Shown piece after piece: positions 38,483-47,552 of a stretch of DNA of 64,000 nucleotides. A program made the position numbers and the translations under genes. Every line of letters begins with the position of its first letter. The first letter of the stretch is position 1. Source of the stretch: Thiomicrorhabdus sp. (lineage in GTDB: Bacteria > Pseudomonadota > Gammaproteobacteria > Thiomicrospirales > Thiomicrospiraceae); assembly GCF_963662555.1 (NCBI RefSeq), contig NZ_OY759719.1:1012985-1076984 (forward strand), written 5' to 3'. The notes beneath the pieces were generated by a model. The model searched no databases, had not been told where the DNA came from, and was given only the letters and a program-made list of their open reading frames with translations.

Positions 38483-39736
38483 ATGAATGTAAAAGAGTAT
38501 ATGACAAAATTAGGTCAAGAAGCCCGTAAAGCGTCACGCATTTTAGTGCGTGCCTCAACCAAACAAAAAAATGCGGCCTTAATTGCTATGGCTGAAGCCA
38601 TAGAAAATTCAGCGGAAACCTTAAAGTCAGAAAATGCAAAAGACCTAGCAAACGGTAAAGCCAATGGATTAGATTCGGCTATGCTAGATCGATTAGCTAT
38701 TACCGATGCTGGTATTGCAGGTATGGCAGAAGGGTTACGTCAAATTGCTTCACTGCAAGACCCAATTGGCGAAATCAGTGATATGAGTTACCGTCCATCA
38801 GGTATTCAAATTGGCAAAATGCGTGTGCCTTTAGGTGTGGTGGGTATTATTTATGAATCTCGTCCAAATGTAACGGTAGATGCCGCCGCACTTTGTTTGA
38901 AATCTGGTAATGCGGCGATTTTGCGCGGTGGTTCAGAAGCGGCTTTTTCAAACCAAGCTTTGGCAAAATGTATTCAGCAAGGTTTAGATGCGGCTAACTT
39001 ACCTCAAACCTCTGTACAAGTGGTTGCGACCACTGACCGTGCGGCAGTGGGTGAGTTAATTGCAATGCCTGAATTTGTTGATGTCATTATTCCTCGTGGT
39101 GGTAAAGGCTTGATTCAACGTATCAGCGAAGGGGCTCGTGTTCCAGTTATCAAACATTTAGATGGTATTTGTCACGTCTATATTGATGACGATGCAGACC
39201 AAGAAAAAGCCATTAAGGTAGCTTTGAATGCTAAAACTCATCGTTACGGTGTGTGTAATGCAATGGAGACCTTATTAGTTGCTGAGTCTCAAGCTCAAGC
39301 GGTTTTACCAGAATTGGCTAAACTATACGCTGAAAAAGGTGTGGAGCTCCGCGGTTGTGCTAAAACCTGTGCCATTATAAAAGCTAACCCAGCAACCGAA
39401 GAAGATTGGGCGACTGAATATTTAGCACCTATTTTATCCATTAAAGTTGTGGAAAACGTAGATGAGGCAATGGACCATATTGCCGAATTTAGCTCAGGGC
39501 ATACAGAATCCATTATTACTGAAAACTTTACCACCTCACGCCGCTTTTTAGCTGAAGTAGATTCAAGTTCAGTGATGGTTAATGCCTCAACACGATTTGC
39601 AGATGGTTTTGAATATGGTTTGGGTGCAGAAATTGGTATTAGTACCGATAAATTTCATGCCCGTGGTCCAGTTGGTTTAGAAGGCTTAACCTCGCAAAAA
39701 TATATTGTGCTTGGTGACGGCACGATTCGCGAATAA
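38483..39736 (+). CDS. proA: Gamma-glutamyl phosphate reductase
   Basis: 417 residues of an aldehyde-dehydrogenase-fold enzyme that makes glutamate semialdehyde for proline. [27 protein letters not shown] and the catalytic-Cys motif [11 protein letters not shown] are diagnostic. A TTG at 38480 precedes the ATG at 38483; the ATG is the likelier start. Its stop overlaps the nadD start (TAATG). proB is not in the window. Confidence 0.96.
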   Translation: MNVKEYMTKLGQEARKASRILVRASTKQKNAALIAMAEAIENSAETLKSENAKDLANGKANGLDSAMLDRLAITDAGIAGMAEGLRQIASLQDPIGEISDMSYRPSGIQIGKMRVPLGVVGIIYESRPNVTVDAAALCLKSGNAAILRGGSEAAFSNQALAKCIQQGLDAANLPQTSVQVVATTDRAAVGELIAMPEFVDVIIPRGGKGLIQRISEGARVPVIKHLDGICHVYIDDDADQEKAIKVALNAKTHRYGVCNAMETLLVAESQAQAVLPELAKLYAEKGVELRGCAKTCAIIKANPATEEDWATEYLAPILSIKVVENVDEAMDHIAEFSSGHTESIITENFTTSRRFLAEVDSSSVMVNASTRFADGFEYGLGAEIGISTDKFHARGPVGLEGLTSQKYIVLGDGTIRE

Positions 39737-40362
39737 TGAAATTTATTGGCATTAATGGTGGCACTTTTGACCCAGTTCATTACGGGCATTTACGCCCGGC
39801 TTTAGAGGTTATGCAACGCCTTGGGTTTGAGCAGGTTCGTTTTGTGCCTTGTTTTAGGCCCGTGCATAAAAACACGCCAAGTGTCTCAGCCAAACAGCGA
39901 AGTGACATGATTAAATTGGCAATCCAAAAACAACCTAAATTTGTATTGGATACCATAGAAATGGACAAAGGCGGACCATCTTATACTGCTGATACCTTAG
40001 CCATTTTAAAAGAACAGTTTAAAGATTTTAGCTTGGTTTTAATGATGGGAACCGATGCGTTTGCCAAATTTTATACTTGGCATGAATGGCAGAAGATATT
40101 GAAAATGGCCAATATTGTGGTCATGCACAGGCCTGGTGAACCGGTTCCACAGAGCGGTGAGTCGGGTGAAATCTACAAACAAAACCACGTAACCCAGTTT
40201 ACTGCTGAAGCGGGTCAAGTTATGGATATTGATGTTACCCAGCTTGATATAAGCTCAACATTAGTAAGAAACCATTTGTTAGCAGGGCAGTCAGCAGAAT
40301 ATCTACTACCACCTTGCGTTATGGAATATATAAATGAACACGGGCTTTATAAACCAACTTAA
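39736..40362 (+). CDS. nadD: Nicotinate-nucleotide adenylyltransferase
   Basis: 208 residues. GGTFDPVHYGHLRPA is the nucleotidyltransferase HxGH motif and SSTLVRNHL the C-terminal ISSTxxR signature. It joins nicotinate mononucleotide to AMP in NAD synthesis. It is translationally coupled to proA by a one-base overlap. A palindrome half-site encodes HRPGEP. Confidence 0.95.
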   Translation: MKFIGINGGTFDPVHYGHLRPALEVMQRLGFEQVRFVPCFRPVHKNTPSVSAKQRSDMIKLAIQKQPKFVLDTIEMDKGGPSYTADTLAILKEQFKDFSLVLMMGTDAFAKFYTWHEWQKILKMANIVVMHRPGEPVPQSGESGEIYKQNHVTQFTAEAGQVMDIDVTQLDISSTLVRNHLLAGQSAEYLLPPCVMEYINEHGLYKPT

Positions 40363-40486
40363 AACGAGTTTAAAAACTAACTTATAAAGCCACTTATAAA
40401 GCCACTGATAAACCAGATTGATAAATAAAACACAACATAACACAACCACATAATAATCGATTGTGATTAAGGAGCAAACCAGTTCA

Positions 40487-40858
40487 ATGAGTATGAATAT
40501 GAAAGAAGTTGAAGATCTAATTGTTAAAACATTAGATGATTCAAAAGCCAGAGACGTTCAAGTAATTGATATCAAAGGTATCAGCAGTTTTGCAGATTTA
40601 ATGGTTGTCGCAACCGGTACTTCTACCACACATGTTAAAGCCGTTGGTTCTCATGTAGAGCAAGCGTTTAAAGAAGCTGGTGAACCACCTCTAGGTGTTG
40701 AAGCTGGCCCACAGCCTGACTGGGTGTTAGTAGATTTAGGCAATGCGATTGTTCATGTTATGACAGAAGGGGCTCGTGCTCACTACGCATTAGAAAAACT
40801 ATGGGATATTAAAGCTCAAACTTCAGCAGAAAATGCATCTGAAGCAGTAGCTGAATAA
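40487..40858 (+). CDS. rsfS: Ribosomal silencing factor RsfS
   Basis: 123 residues. The VEDLIVKTLDDSKARDVQVIDIKG start, SSFADLMVVATGTSTTHVKA and GPQPDWVLVDLGNAIVHVMT are the RsfS/Iojap pattern. It binds L14 and blocks subunit joining in starvation. I use the ATG at 40487, with AAGGAG 12 bp upstream; a GTG at 40463 would add eight residues. Confidence 0.95.
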   Translation: MSMNMKEVEDLIVKTLDDSKARDVQVIDIKGISSFADLMVVATGTSTTHVKAVGSHVEQAFKEAGEPPLGVEAGPQPDWVLVDLGNAIVHVMTEGARAHYALEKLWDIKAQTSAENASEAVAE

Positions 40859-40879
40859 GTTCTAGTTTCTTAGATTATT

Positions 40880-41350
40880 ATGGTTATTCACTTTATTACC
40901 GTTGGTCAAAAAATGCCTAAATGGGTGCAAGAAGGCTATGCAGAATATGCAAAACGCCTACCAAAATCTTGTGCGATTAAATTGGTAGAGTTACCAATGG
41001 CCACTCGCGGCAAAACCGGTTCTGCAGATAAATATAAAGCCGAAGAAGCCAAAAAAATCTTGGCGGCTATTCCTAAAGGTGCTCAGCTGATTGTTTTAGA
41101 TGAGCACGGACAACAAGTCACTACCAAAGGTCTAGCCGATAAGTTAGAAGAGTGGTTAGCCAGTGGTCAAGATGTTGCTCTGGTAGTAGGTGGGCCAGAT
41201 GGTTTAGAACAAAGCCTCATTCAGCAAGCCACCTGGAAATGGGGACTATCAAAACTCACCATGCCGCATCCAATGGTCAGAATTTTGGTGGCAGAACAAA
41301 TTTATCGAGCTTATTCGGTTATCCAAAATCATCCCTATCACAGAGAGTAA
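40880..41350 (+). CDS. rlmH: 23S rRNA pseudouridine-1915 N3-methyltransferase RlmH
   Basis: 156 residues, a SPOUT methyltransferase. The knot motifs are LVVGGPDGLEQSLIQQA and LSKLTMPHPMVRILVAEQIYRAYSVIQNHPYHRE, the latter a near-universal RlmH ending. It completes the nadD-rsfS-rlmH run. Confidence 0.97.
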   Translation: MVIHFITVGQKMPKWVQEGYAEYAKRLPKSCAIKLVELPMATRGKTGSADKYKAEEAKKILAAIPKGAQLIVLDEHGQQVTTKGLADKLEEWLASGQDVALVVGGPDGLEQSLIQQATWKWGLSKLTMPHPMVRILVAEQIYRAYSVIQNHPYHRE

Positions 41351-41372
41351 AAATGGCTTATTTACTTAATTT

Positions 41373-41427
41373 CTGCGTTACTAGATTACTCGTGTACTGA
41401 TTGTAGGCTTCGTAATCTAGTGCCTTG
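41373..41427 (+). repeat. Nested hairpin element, copy C
   Basis: CTGCGTTA, arm CTAGATTAC (41381-41389), inner GTAC/TGTA part, arm GTAATCTAG (41412-41420), then TGCCTTG. The arms are perfectly complementary although their sequence differs from the other copies, which suggests selection for pairing. Confidence 0.55.
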
Positions 41428-41528
41428 AACTTGTTTAAACCACCACACGTATATAGGTGGATGTCTTGTTCAACTGAAGTGTGTTTTGTTCATTCAACAT
41501 TGATAATTAAAAATTCACCATTATTTTT

Positions 41529-41540
41529 ACCAGGCCTGGT
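41529..41540. repeat. Iterated palindrome, exact copy 11
   Basis: Upstream of the rpsT promoter. Confidence 0.95.
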
Positions 41541-41575
41541 AACTTGTTATTTTTAAATAAAAACTTATGAATAAC

Positions 41576-41604
41576 TTGACCATAAGTTGATAAATGTGGA
41601 TAAT
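41576..41604 (+). promoter_or_regulatory. rpsT promoter with overlapping DnaA-box sequence
   Basis: -35 TTGACC (41576-41581), a 17-bp spacer and -10 GATAAT (41599-41604). TGTGGATAA (41595-41603), a perfect DnaA box, overlaps the -10. The overlap may be chance, since GGATAAT is partly promoter sequence. Confidence 0.7.
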
Positions 41605-41726
41605 CTCCGCTCTTATTACATCGTAGTCATTGTTTCTGTGTACGCATAGAGCAATGTTGTGTTAAATGTTAATGATAGGTCTACGGATCGTTAACACGTA
41701 AAAACAATATTTCGGGAGAAATAAAA

Positions 41727-41990
41727 ATGGCTAATTCAGCACAAGCAGCAAAACGCGCACGTCAAGCAGAAAGAAATCGTATTAAAAACGTTGCACAACG
41801 TTCTGACATGCGTACAGCAGTTAAAAAAGTTCTAGCAGCTATCGACGCTGGTGATCAAGCGGCAGCAAACGTAGCTTTCCGTTCTGCACAATCTAAATTA
41901 GATGGTATGGCTCGTAAAGGTATTATCGCTAAGAACAAAGCAGCACGTGTAAAAAGTCGTATTAACGCACGCATCAAAGCAATCGCTTAA
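41727..41990 (+). CDS. rpsT: 30S ribosomal protein S20
   Basis: 87 residues, basic, full length: MANSAQAAKRARQAERNRIKN start, AVKKVLAAIDAGDQAAANVAF centre, IIAKNKAARVKSRINARIKA end. GGGAGA lies 5-10 bases before the ATG. As in many gammaproteobacteria it sits near the murJ-ribF-ileS-lspA block. Confidence 0.97.
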   Translation: MANSAQAAKRARQAERNRIKNVAQRSDMRTAVKKVLAAIDAGDQAAANVAFRSAQSKLDGMARKGIIAKNKAARVKSRINARIKAIA

Positions 41991-42025
41991 TTTTACAAAG
42001 CTATCATCGCTAAAACTTCCGTCTT

Positions 42026-42077
42026 CTGCGTTAAAAAGCGGTCACTTACTTTTGTAAGCTCCCGTTTTTTGCCTTGA
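42026..42077 (+). repeat. Nested hairpin element, copy D
   Basis: CTGCGTTA, AAAAGCGG arm, TCACTTAC-TTTT-GTAAGCTC inner hairpin, CCGTTTTTT arm, GCCTTGA. It lies 35 bp after the rpsT stop. Confidence 0.6.
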
Positions 42078-42122
42078 ATACGAAATTTTTAATCGATGAT
42101 ATCAAGTGTAAAATAGGTGTTT

Positions 42123-42148
42123 AAAAACCGGGTTTAGCCCGGTTTTTT
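42123..42148 (+). terminator. Terminator after rpsT
   Basis: AAAAACCGGG-TTTAG-CCCGGTTTTTT; strong GC core with a T-run. Confidence 0.9.
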
Positions 42149-42172
42149 GTTGTCTGTAAAAAGGAAAGGAAT

Positions 42173-42460
42173 ATGAAGTTTTTACGTTTTATGGCTTTGT
42201 TAGAAGGAACCTCTTTATTACTTCTTTTATTTGTAGCAATGCCGTTGAAATATCAATTTGGAATGCCTGAGGTGGTGAGCTGGGTTGGCCGTATTCATGG
42301 TGGATTGTTTATTGCCTTTAATATTGTGCTTTTTTACCATGTTGGTAGAGGTCAACTTTCTGCTGTTAAAGGCTTTTTAGGATTTTTAGCGTCGTTAATT
42401 CCGTTTGGAAGCTTTTATTACAAAGCCAAAGTATTAAAACAACCTGTAAAAAAAGATTAA
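42173..42460 (+). CDS. DUF3817 small membrane protein
   Basis: 95 residues, three hydrophobic segments. MKFLRFMALLEGTSLLLLL at the start and the GRIHGGLFIAFNIVLFYHV centre match DUF3817, a family of integral membrane proteins of unknown function. AAGGAAAGG precedes the ATG. It stands alone between the rpsT terminator and a convergent gene. Confidence 0.8.
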   Translation: MKFLRFMALLEGTSLLLLLFVAMPLKYQFGMPEVVSWVGRIHGGLFIAFNIVLFYHVGRGQLSAVKGFLGFLASLIPFGSFYYKAKVLKQPVKKD

Positions 42461-42467
42461 TAGGTGT

Positions 42468-42893
42468 TTAGTGGCTTTGAAATTCTAGAGTAGAAACCAC
42501 TTCTTCAAAAGTCTTAGTACCTAATATTCTTTTTAGGTTAAAAGCACATGTCATTGTAAGAGTCATGCGTTGTTTATCTAGTTTGGCAAGTTCATCTATA
42601 ATTTCGGTCGCTCTTTTTTGGTTTTGATTTTGACTATCTAACAGAATCTCTTTAAGTTCTGTTTTAAGGTTATTGTATTCAGCATTAATGTATTCAACAT
42701 CGGCAAAGTTTTTACGAGAAATCGCTCTGACTTCATCGAGTTGTTTTGCAGAGAGGTCAAGAATATCTAAATTGTCCATAACAATAGGCATTAATGTCAC
42801 CACAGAGTTAGAGGGTTTAAAGTCTTCTTGAGCTTGTACAATTGGCGTTAAAGCAATGAAAAATAATGTGCTTAATAGTGTGGTTTTAATCAT
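42468..42893 (-). CDS. Exported helical protein, possibly Spy/CpxP-like
   Basis: 141 residues. A signal peptide (MIKTTLLSTLFFIALTPIVQA-QED) is followed by helices with LDLSAKQLDEVRAISRKNFAD, reminiscent of the LTxxQ repeats of Spy/CpxP-type periplasmic chaperones and metal sensors. I see no second LTxxQ copy, so the family is only suggested. It lies 24 bp downstream of the acetolactate synthase gene on the same strand, so it is probably co-transcribed. Confidence 0.5.
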   Translation of the reverse strand: MIKTTLLSTLFFIALTPIVQAQEDFKPSNSVVTLMPIVMDNLDILDLSAKQLDEVRAISRKNFADVEYINAEYNNLKTELKEILLDSQNQNQKRATEIIDELAKLDKQRMTLTMTCAFNLKRILGTKTFEEVVSTLEFQSH

Positions 42894-42917
42894 ATTGGTA
42901 CTCTATTTTTGTAATAG

Positions 42918-44549
42918 TTAGGTTGGGCAAATCATTTCACCTAATTCTTCAGTCAGTTTTAGGTTTTCTGAGTAATCTACGGGGCAGTCTATAAGCACTA
43001 CGCAGTTGTCTTCTATTGCTTGTTTTAATGTGGGTAAAAGATCTTCTGTCTGTTCTATTTTATAGCCTTTTGCACCAAACGCTTCCGCCAGTTTTACAAA
43101 GTCGGGATTAGTAAAGGCTATATTGCTTTCACGCCCAAAATGATTCATTTGTTTCCATTTAATTAGTCCATATTTTTGGTCATTCCATATCAAAACAATA
43201 ATCGGGGTATTGAGTCTAACTGCAGTTTCTAACTCTTGAATATTCATTAAAAAACCAGCATCTCCAGTGGCGGCAACACAAACTTGTTGAGGTTTAGCCA
43301 GTTTAGCGGCAATCGCTCCAGGCAAAGCAATACCCATTGAAGCAAACCCATTGGAGATAATGCAGCTATTAGGGGCTTGAGCTTGATACATTCTAGCAAT
43401 CCACATTTTATGAGCACCTACGTCAGAAATAACAATGTCTTCTGCGTTAAGAACTTGTCTCAAATCGGTCAAGATTCGCTGTGGTTTAATTGGAAAGCTC
43501 TGATTTTCATCAAGTTTATGAAAGGTCTCTTCAATTTGTTGTTTTAAACCTTTATAAGGCGAGCCCATATGGCGTTTGCTTAAAGCGGCAACGCTTGATA
43601 ATGCTTGGCCTATATCGCCAATTAATCCTGCCGCCACAATATAAAATTCATCCACTTCTGCCGGCTGAGTGTCTATATGAATGATTTTGGTTTCTGGGTT
43701 TCGGTTCCATAAATGTGGGTGATATTCCACAATATCGTAGCCTACACAAATCACTACGTCGGCACGGTCTATTCCGCAGGAGATATAGTCATGAGCTTGC
43801 AAACCAATCGTACCTAAAGATAGCTCATTACTGCAAGGTAAAGCTCCTTTGGCCATAAACGTAGTTGCAACGGGGATATTTAATTTAGTCGCAAATTCAA
43901 ACAGTGCTTCGCTAGCATGTGAGCGAATCAAACCATTCCCCGCAATAATGATAGGAAATTTAGCCTCAGAAATAATATCGGCCGCTTGCTGAATTTTTAA
44001 TGGATTAACGTAAGAGGGCAGAGGGCTCTGTTTTTTTAATGGTTTTTTATCGACATCATATTGTGCAATATTTTCAGGAAAATCAATAAAACTGCAGCCT
44101 GGTTTTTCTGCTTGAGCCACTTTAAATGCTTTACGTACCACTTCGGGAATAATATCAGGAGTAAGAATTTGTGTGCTGTATTTGGTAATAGGTTTAAAAA
44201 GATTTACTAAATCTAAAACTTGATGGCTCTCTTTATGCAGGCGGTTAGTTCCAGCTTGTCCTGCTATGGCTACCACGGGTGCTCTGTCCATATTCGCATC
44301 GGCAACCCCTGTTACTAAGTTGGTTGCACCAGGGCCTAAAGTGGCTAAACAAACACCAGCTTGGCCAGTTAAACGCCCATAGACATCAGCCATAAAAGCG
44401 GCACCTTGTTCATGTCGAGTCAAAATGAATTTAATGTTGCTATCAAGTAAGGCATCCATTAAATCTAAGTTTTCTTCGCCAGGAATACCAAAAATATACT
44501 CAACTTCTTCATTCTCTAAACATTTAATAAACAATTCTGCTGCTTTCAT
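42918..44549 (-). CDS. Thiamine-diphosphate enzyme, acetolactate synthase-like
   Basis: 543 residues with the three ThDP-enzyme domains. The catalytic Glu is in TRHEQGAAFMADVYGRLTG. The ThDP-binding motif runs from GDAGFLMNIQELETAV to WNDQKYG. Overall it resembles single-subunit catabolic acetolactate synthases (AlsS), which condense two pyruvates to acetolactate. There is no regulatory small subunit (ilvN/ilvH) and no decarboxylase gene (budA/alsD) beside it, so another ThDP-dependent lyase is possible. Confidence 0.8.
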   Translation of the reverse strand: MKAAELFIKCLENEEVEYIFGIPGEENLDLMDALLDSNIKFILTRHEQGAAFMADVYGRLTGQAGVCLATLGPGATNLVTGVADANMDRAPVVAIAGQAGTNRLHKESHQVLDLVNLFKPITKYSTQILTPDIIPEVVRKAFKVAQAEKPGCSFIDFPENIAQYDVDKKPLKKQSPLPSYVNPLKIQQAADIISEAKFPIIIAGNGLIRSHASEALFEFATKLNIPVATTFMAKGALPCSNELSLGTIGLQAHDYISCGIDRADVVICVGYDIVEYHPHLWNRNPETKIIHIDTQPAEVDEFYIVAAGLIGDIGQALSSVAALSKRHMGSPYKGLKQQIEETFHKLDENQSFPIKPQRILTDLRQVLNAEDIVISDVGAHKMWIARMYQAQAPNSCIISNGFASMGIALPGAIAAKLAKPQQVCVAATGDAGFLMNIQELETAVRLNTPIIVLIWNDQKYGLIKWKQMNHFGRESNIAFTNPDFVKLAEAFGAKGYKIEQTEDLLPTLKQAIEDNCVVLIDCPVDYSENLKLTEELGEMICPT

Positions 44550-44784
44550 GATGTTTACCCTCGTTGGTAGGCGTATTTGTCATTTACCACTTCTATAACT
44601 TGCCATTTATATAGATATACTATGTATAAGCACAGACAGGCATTAGTTAGAGAATCTTTCATTTATATTGGCATATCTTTGGACGTTTAGAAAATAAAAT
44701 CCTTTTAGACGTGCCCAATTAAATAGGTATGCGGATTGGGGTTTGATACAATTCAGCCAGAAAAGTTAACTTTGGATTAGGCTA

Positions 44785-46320
44785 TTGAAAAGAATAATTA
44801 AAGCGACCGCAACAGTTGGTGGAATGACAATGATTTCACGTGTATTAGGGTTTGTACGTGATGTGATTATTGCTCGCTACTTTGGTGCTAGTATGGGGGC
44901 GGATGCTTTTTTTGTGGCCTTTAAGATACCTAACTTTTTTCGCCGTCTGTTTGCAGAAGGAGCCTTTTCACAAGCCTTTGTACCCGTCTTAGCAGAAGCC
45001 AAAGAGAAACGAGGCCATGAGGCGGTAAAACATTTAGTCAATGCCATTAGTTTTAGGCTAGGTGGCGTTTTATTATTACTTACCGCCTTTGGTGTGTTTG
45101 GCTCATCGTTATGGATGATGGTCTTTGCCCCAGGGTTTATGGATAATCCAGAAAAGTTTAATTTGGCCGCAAATATGTTGTCGATTACTTTTCCGTACTT
45201 GCTATTAATCTCTTTAGTGGCCTTTTCTTCAGCCATTATGAATACCTATAACCAGTTTGCAGTGCCCGCTTTTACCCCAGTATTCTTAAATTTGGTATTA
45301 ATTACCTTTGCCGTTTGGGTCTCACCGTATTTTGATATCCCAGTTATGGCATTGGCTTGGGGGGTGTTGGTAGCAGGTGTGGTTCAATTGCTATTTCATC
45401 TGCCGTTTCTTTATAAGTTAGGCTTGTTACCGCACCCAAGTACTCAGTCTGATGAAGGTGTGAGCGAAGTAAAACGGCTAATGCTACCCGCATTATTTGG
45501 GGTTTCAGTCGCTCAAATTAACTTGTTGGTTGATACCGTTTTGGCCTCATTTTTGGTAACAGGATCGGTTTCTTGGTTGTATTATTCTGATCGTTTAATG
45601 GAGTTTCCTTTAGGAGTCTTTGGTGTGGCTTTAGCCACGGTGGTTTTACCAGGCCTGTCAAAAAAAGCCGCTAATGAAAATTGGCAAGGTTTTCAGCAAG
45701 ATATTGATAGTGCATTGCGATTAGTGTTAATTATTGGCTTTCCAGCAACCTTAGGGTTATTAATCTTGTCGCAACCGCTAATCACAACCTTGTTTTTTTA
45801 CGGTAAATTTACCGCTCATGATGCCAGTATGTCGAGCATGAGTTTAATGGCCTACTCTTTTGGCTTGCTCGGTTTTATTTTGGTTAAAATTTTAGCCCCT
45901 GCATTCTATGCTCGTAAAGATATGAAAACCCCTGTTAAAGTCGCCGTTATCGCTCTGGTGACTAATACCGTGCTTAATTTAATATTGATTGGCCCATTTG
46001 CTCATGTAGGCTTGGCCGCTGCCACAACCGTATCGGCATTTGTTAATTCAGGTTTACTGTATTGGTATCTAACAAAGCAGGGGGTGTTTACCCCTATGAA
46101 CGGCTGGGGTAAATTAATTGTGCAAGCCTTAATTGCCAATGCCGCTTTAATTGCCTTTTTAGTCATTGCATCACCCACAGCAGAGAGTTGGTATGCATTT
46201 GATGTTTGGATGCGAATCTCTTGGCTAGTAGGGTTGGTTATTGGTTCAATGATTATTTACGCTTTAGTCTTGATTTTAGTGGGATTAAACCCTAAAAAAC
46301 TAGTAAACAAAACGTCTTAA
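44785..46320 (+). CDS. murJ: Lipid II flippase MurJ
   Basis: 511 residues, about 14 membrane helices. MTMISRVLGFVRDVIIARYFGASMGADAFFVAFKIPNFFRRLFAEGAFSQAFVPV carries the essential Arg and Asp residues of MurJ. It moves lipid-linked peptidoglycan precursor to the periplasm. The start is TTG. It precedes ribF as in related genomes. A palindrome variant encodes LPGLS. Confidence 0.96.
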   Translation: MKRIIKATATVGGMTMISRVLGFVRDVIIARYFGASMGADAFFVAFKIPNFFRRLFAEGAFSQAFVPVLAEAKEKRGHEAVKHLVNAISFRLGGVLLLLTAFGVFGSSLWMMVFAPGFMDNPEKFNLAANMLSITFPYLLLISLVAFSSAIMNTYNQFAVPAFTPVFLNLVLITFAVWVSPYFDIPVMALAWGVLVAGVVQLLFHLPFLYKLGLLPHPSTQSDEGVSEVKRLMLPALFGVSVAQINLLVDTVLASFLVTGSVSWLYYSDRLMEFPLGVFGVALATVVLPGLSKKAANENWQGFQQDIDSALRLVLIIGFPATLGLLILSQPLITTLFFYGKFTAHDASMSSMSLMAYSFGLLGFILVKILAPAFYARKDMKTPVKVAVIALVTNTVLNLILIGPFAHVGLAAATTVSAFVNSGLLYWYLTKQGVFTPMNGWGKLIVQALIANAALIAFLVIASPTAESWYAFDVWMRISWLVGLVIGSMIIYALVLILVGLNPKKLVNKTS

Positions 46321-46367
46321 AAAGCCCTCTAAATAGCTCTCTAAATGCCATATTGGCCACAAGGCAT

Positions 46368-46379
46368 ACCAGGCCTGGT
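46368..46379. repeat. Iterated palindrome, exact copy 12
   Basis: Between murJ and ribF. Confidence 0.95.
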
Positions 46380-46504
46380 AAATTTATAGTTTGGGGATAT
46401 TTTACGTAATGTAAAAAAGTCGCTATATTTAGTATATTTACAAACAGTTAGGCGTTTCATTAGGCTATAATTTATGGTTTGGTTTTATACATAGAAACAG
46501 ACAC

Positions 46505-47464
46505 ATGCAGTTAATTCGCGGCCTTCACAATTTGCAACACTATCAGGCTCAGTTAGCCAAAGGCTGTGTGTTAACCATTGGTAATTTTGATGGTGTACAC
46601 CTGGGTCATCAGCAAGTTTTGCAGGCCGTAAATGCTCAAGCAAAAGCTTTAGATTTACCCAGTGTAGTGATGATTTTTGAACCATTGCCGATTGAGTTTT
46701 TTTCACCACAAGAAGCTCCAGTGCGTTTAATGAATTTTCGTGAGAAATTGCAAGCGTTTAAACAAACCGATATTGATTATGTATTGTGTGTACGTTTTAA
46801 CACGGATTTTGCCGCTTTAACCGCCCAACAATTTGTTAATGGAATTTTGTTGCAAGGCCTGAATATCAAACATTTAGTCGTCGGTGATGATTTTCGGTTT
46901 GGTCAAAATCGTCAAGGTGACTTTGCTTACTTAAAACAAGCGGGTTTGACTAATGATTTTACAGTGACCGATATGCCAACTTTTGGCGTTGAGCAAGAGC
47001 GAGTAAGCAGTACACGGATTAGAACAGCTTTGTCTAAAGACGGTTCGAATGAACCTGATTTGGCAGAAGCCAAAGCGTTAATGGGCAAAGACTTTAGTTT
47101 TAATGGTCGAGTGATTCACGGTCAAAAATTAGGCAGAACCATTGGTTTTAGAACCTTAAATATTAACCCCAAGCGTTCGCAAATGCCTGTACAAGGTGTG
47201 TTTGCGGTAACCGTAGATGGTATAGCTAATAAACCTTGGCCTGGTGTAGCAAACTTAGGATTAAGACCAACCGTTGATGGCGTAAGACCTTCCATTGAAG
47301 TGCATTTATTCAATTGGGATAAAGATGTTTACGGCAAGCACGTGCAAGTTACGCTAGAAGCCTTTATACGACCAGAGATGAAATTTAATGGTCTAGATGC
47401 ATTGAAAGAGCAAATTGCTAAAGATGCACAACAAGCAAAACAGTATTTTAATCTTTTGGACTAA
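46505..47464 (+). CDS. ribF: Bifunctional riboflavin kinase / FAD synthetase
   Basis: 319 residues. The N-terminal FAD synthetase has GNFDGVHLGHQ (HxGH-type) and SSTRIR; the C-terminal riboflavin kinase has GRTIGFRTLNI and the PGVANLGLRPTVDG block. It makes FMN and FAD. It lies between murJ and ileS in conserved order. Confidence 0.97.
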   Translation: MQLIRGLHNLQHYQAQLAKGCVLTIGNFDGVHLGHQQVLQAVNAQAKALDLPSVVMIFEPLPIEFFSPQEAPVRLMNFREKLQAFKQTDIDYVLCVRFNTDFAALTAQQFVNGILLQGLNIKHLVVGDDFRFGQNRQGDFAYLKQAGLTNDFTVTDMPTFGVEQERVSSTRIRTALSKDGSNEPDLAEAKALMGKDFSFNGRVIHGQKLGRTIGFRTLNINPKRSQMPVQGVFAVTVDGIANKPWPGVANLGLRPTVDGVRPSIEVHLFNWDKDVYGKHVQVTLEAFIRPEMKFNGLDALKEQIAKDAQQAKQYFNLLD

Positions 47465-47500
47465 ATGCCCGAAAGATTCCAAGATTTAAATTTTAATTAT

Positions 47501-47530
47501 AGGGTGAGGGCCTATTTAGGCCTTATCCCT
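47501..47530 (+). promoter_or_regulatory. Hairpin just upstream of ileS
   Basis: AGGGTGAGGGCCTA / TAGGCCTTATCCCT can fold into a strong stem with a short internal loop and an ATTT loop. No T-run follows, so it is not an ordinary terminator. It ends 22 bases before the ileS ATG and might influence translation or mRNA stability. Confidence 0.35.
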
Positions 47531-47552
47531 CTCAACCTAGTGAAGTTATCGA

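Larger units (their letters stand above)
41351..41726. other. Spacer between rlmH and rpsT
   Basis: No gene. It holds a nested hairpin element (41373-41427), one exact palindrome (41529-41540), and the rpsT promoter with an overlapping DnaA-box sequence. Confidence 0.7.
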
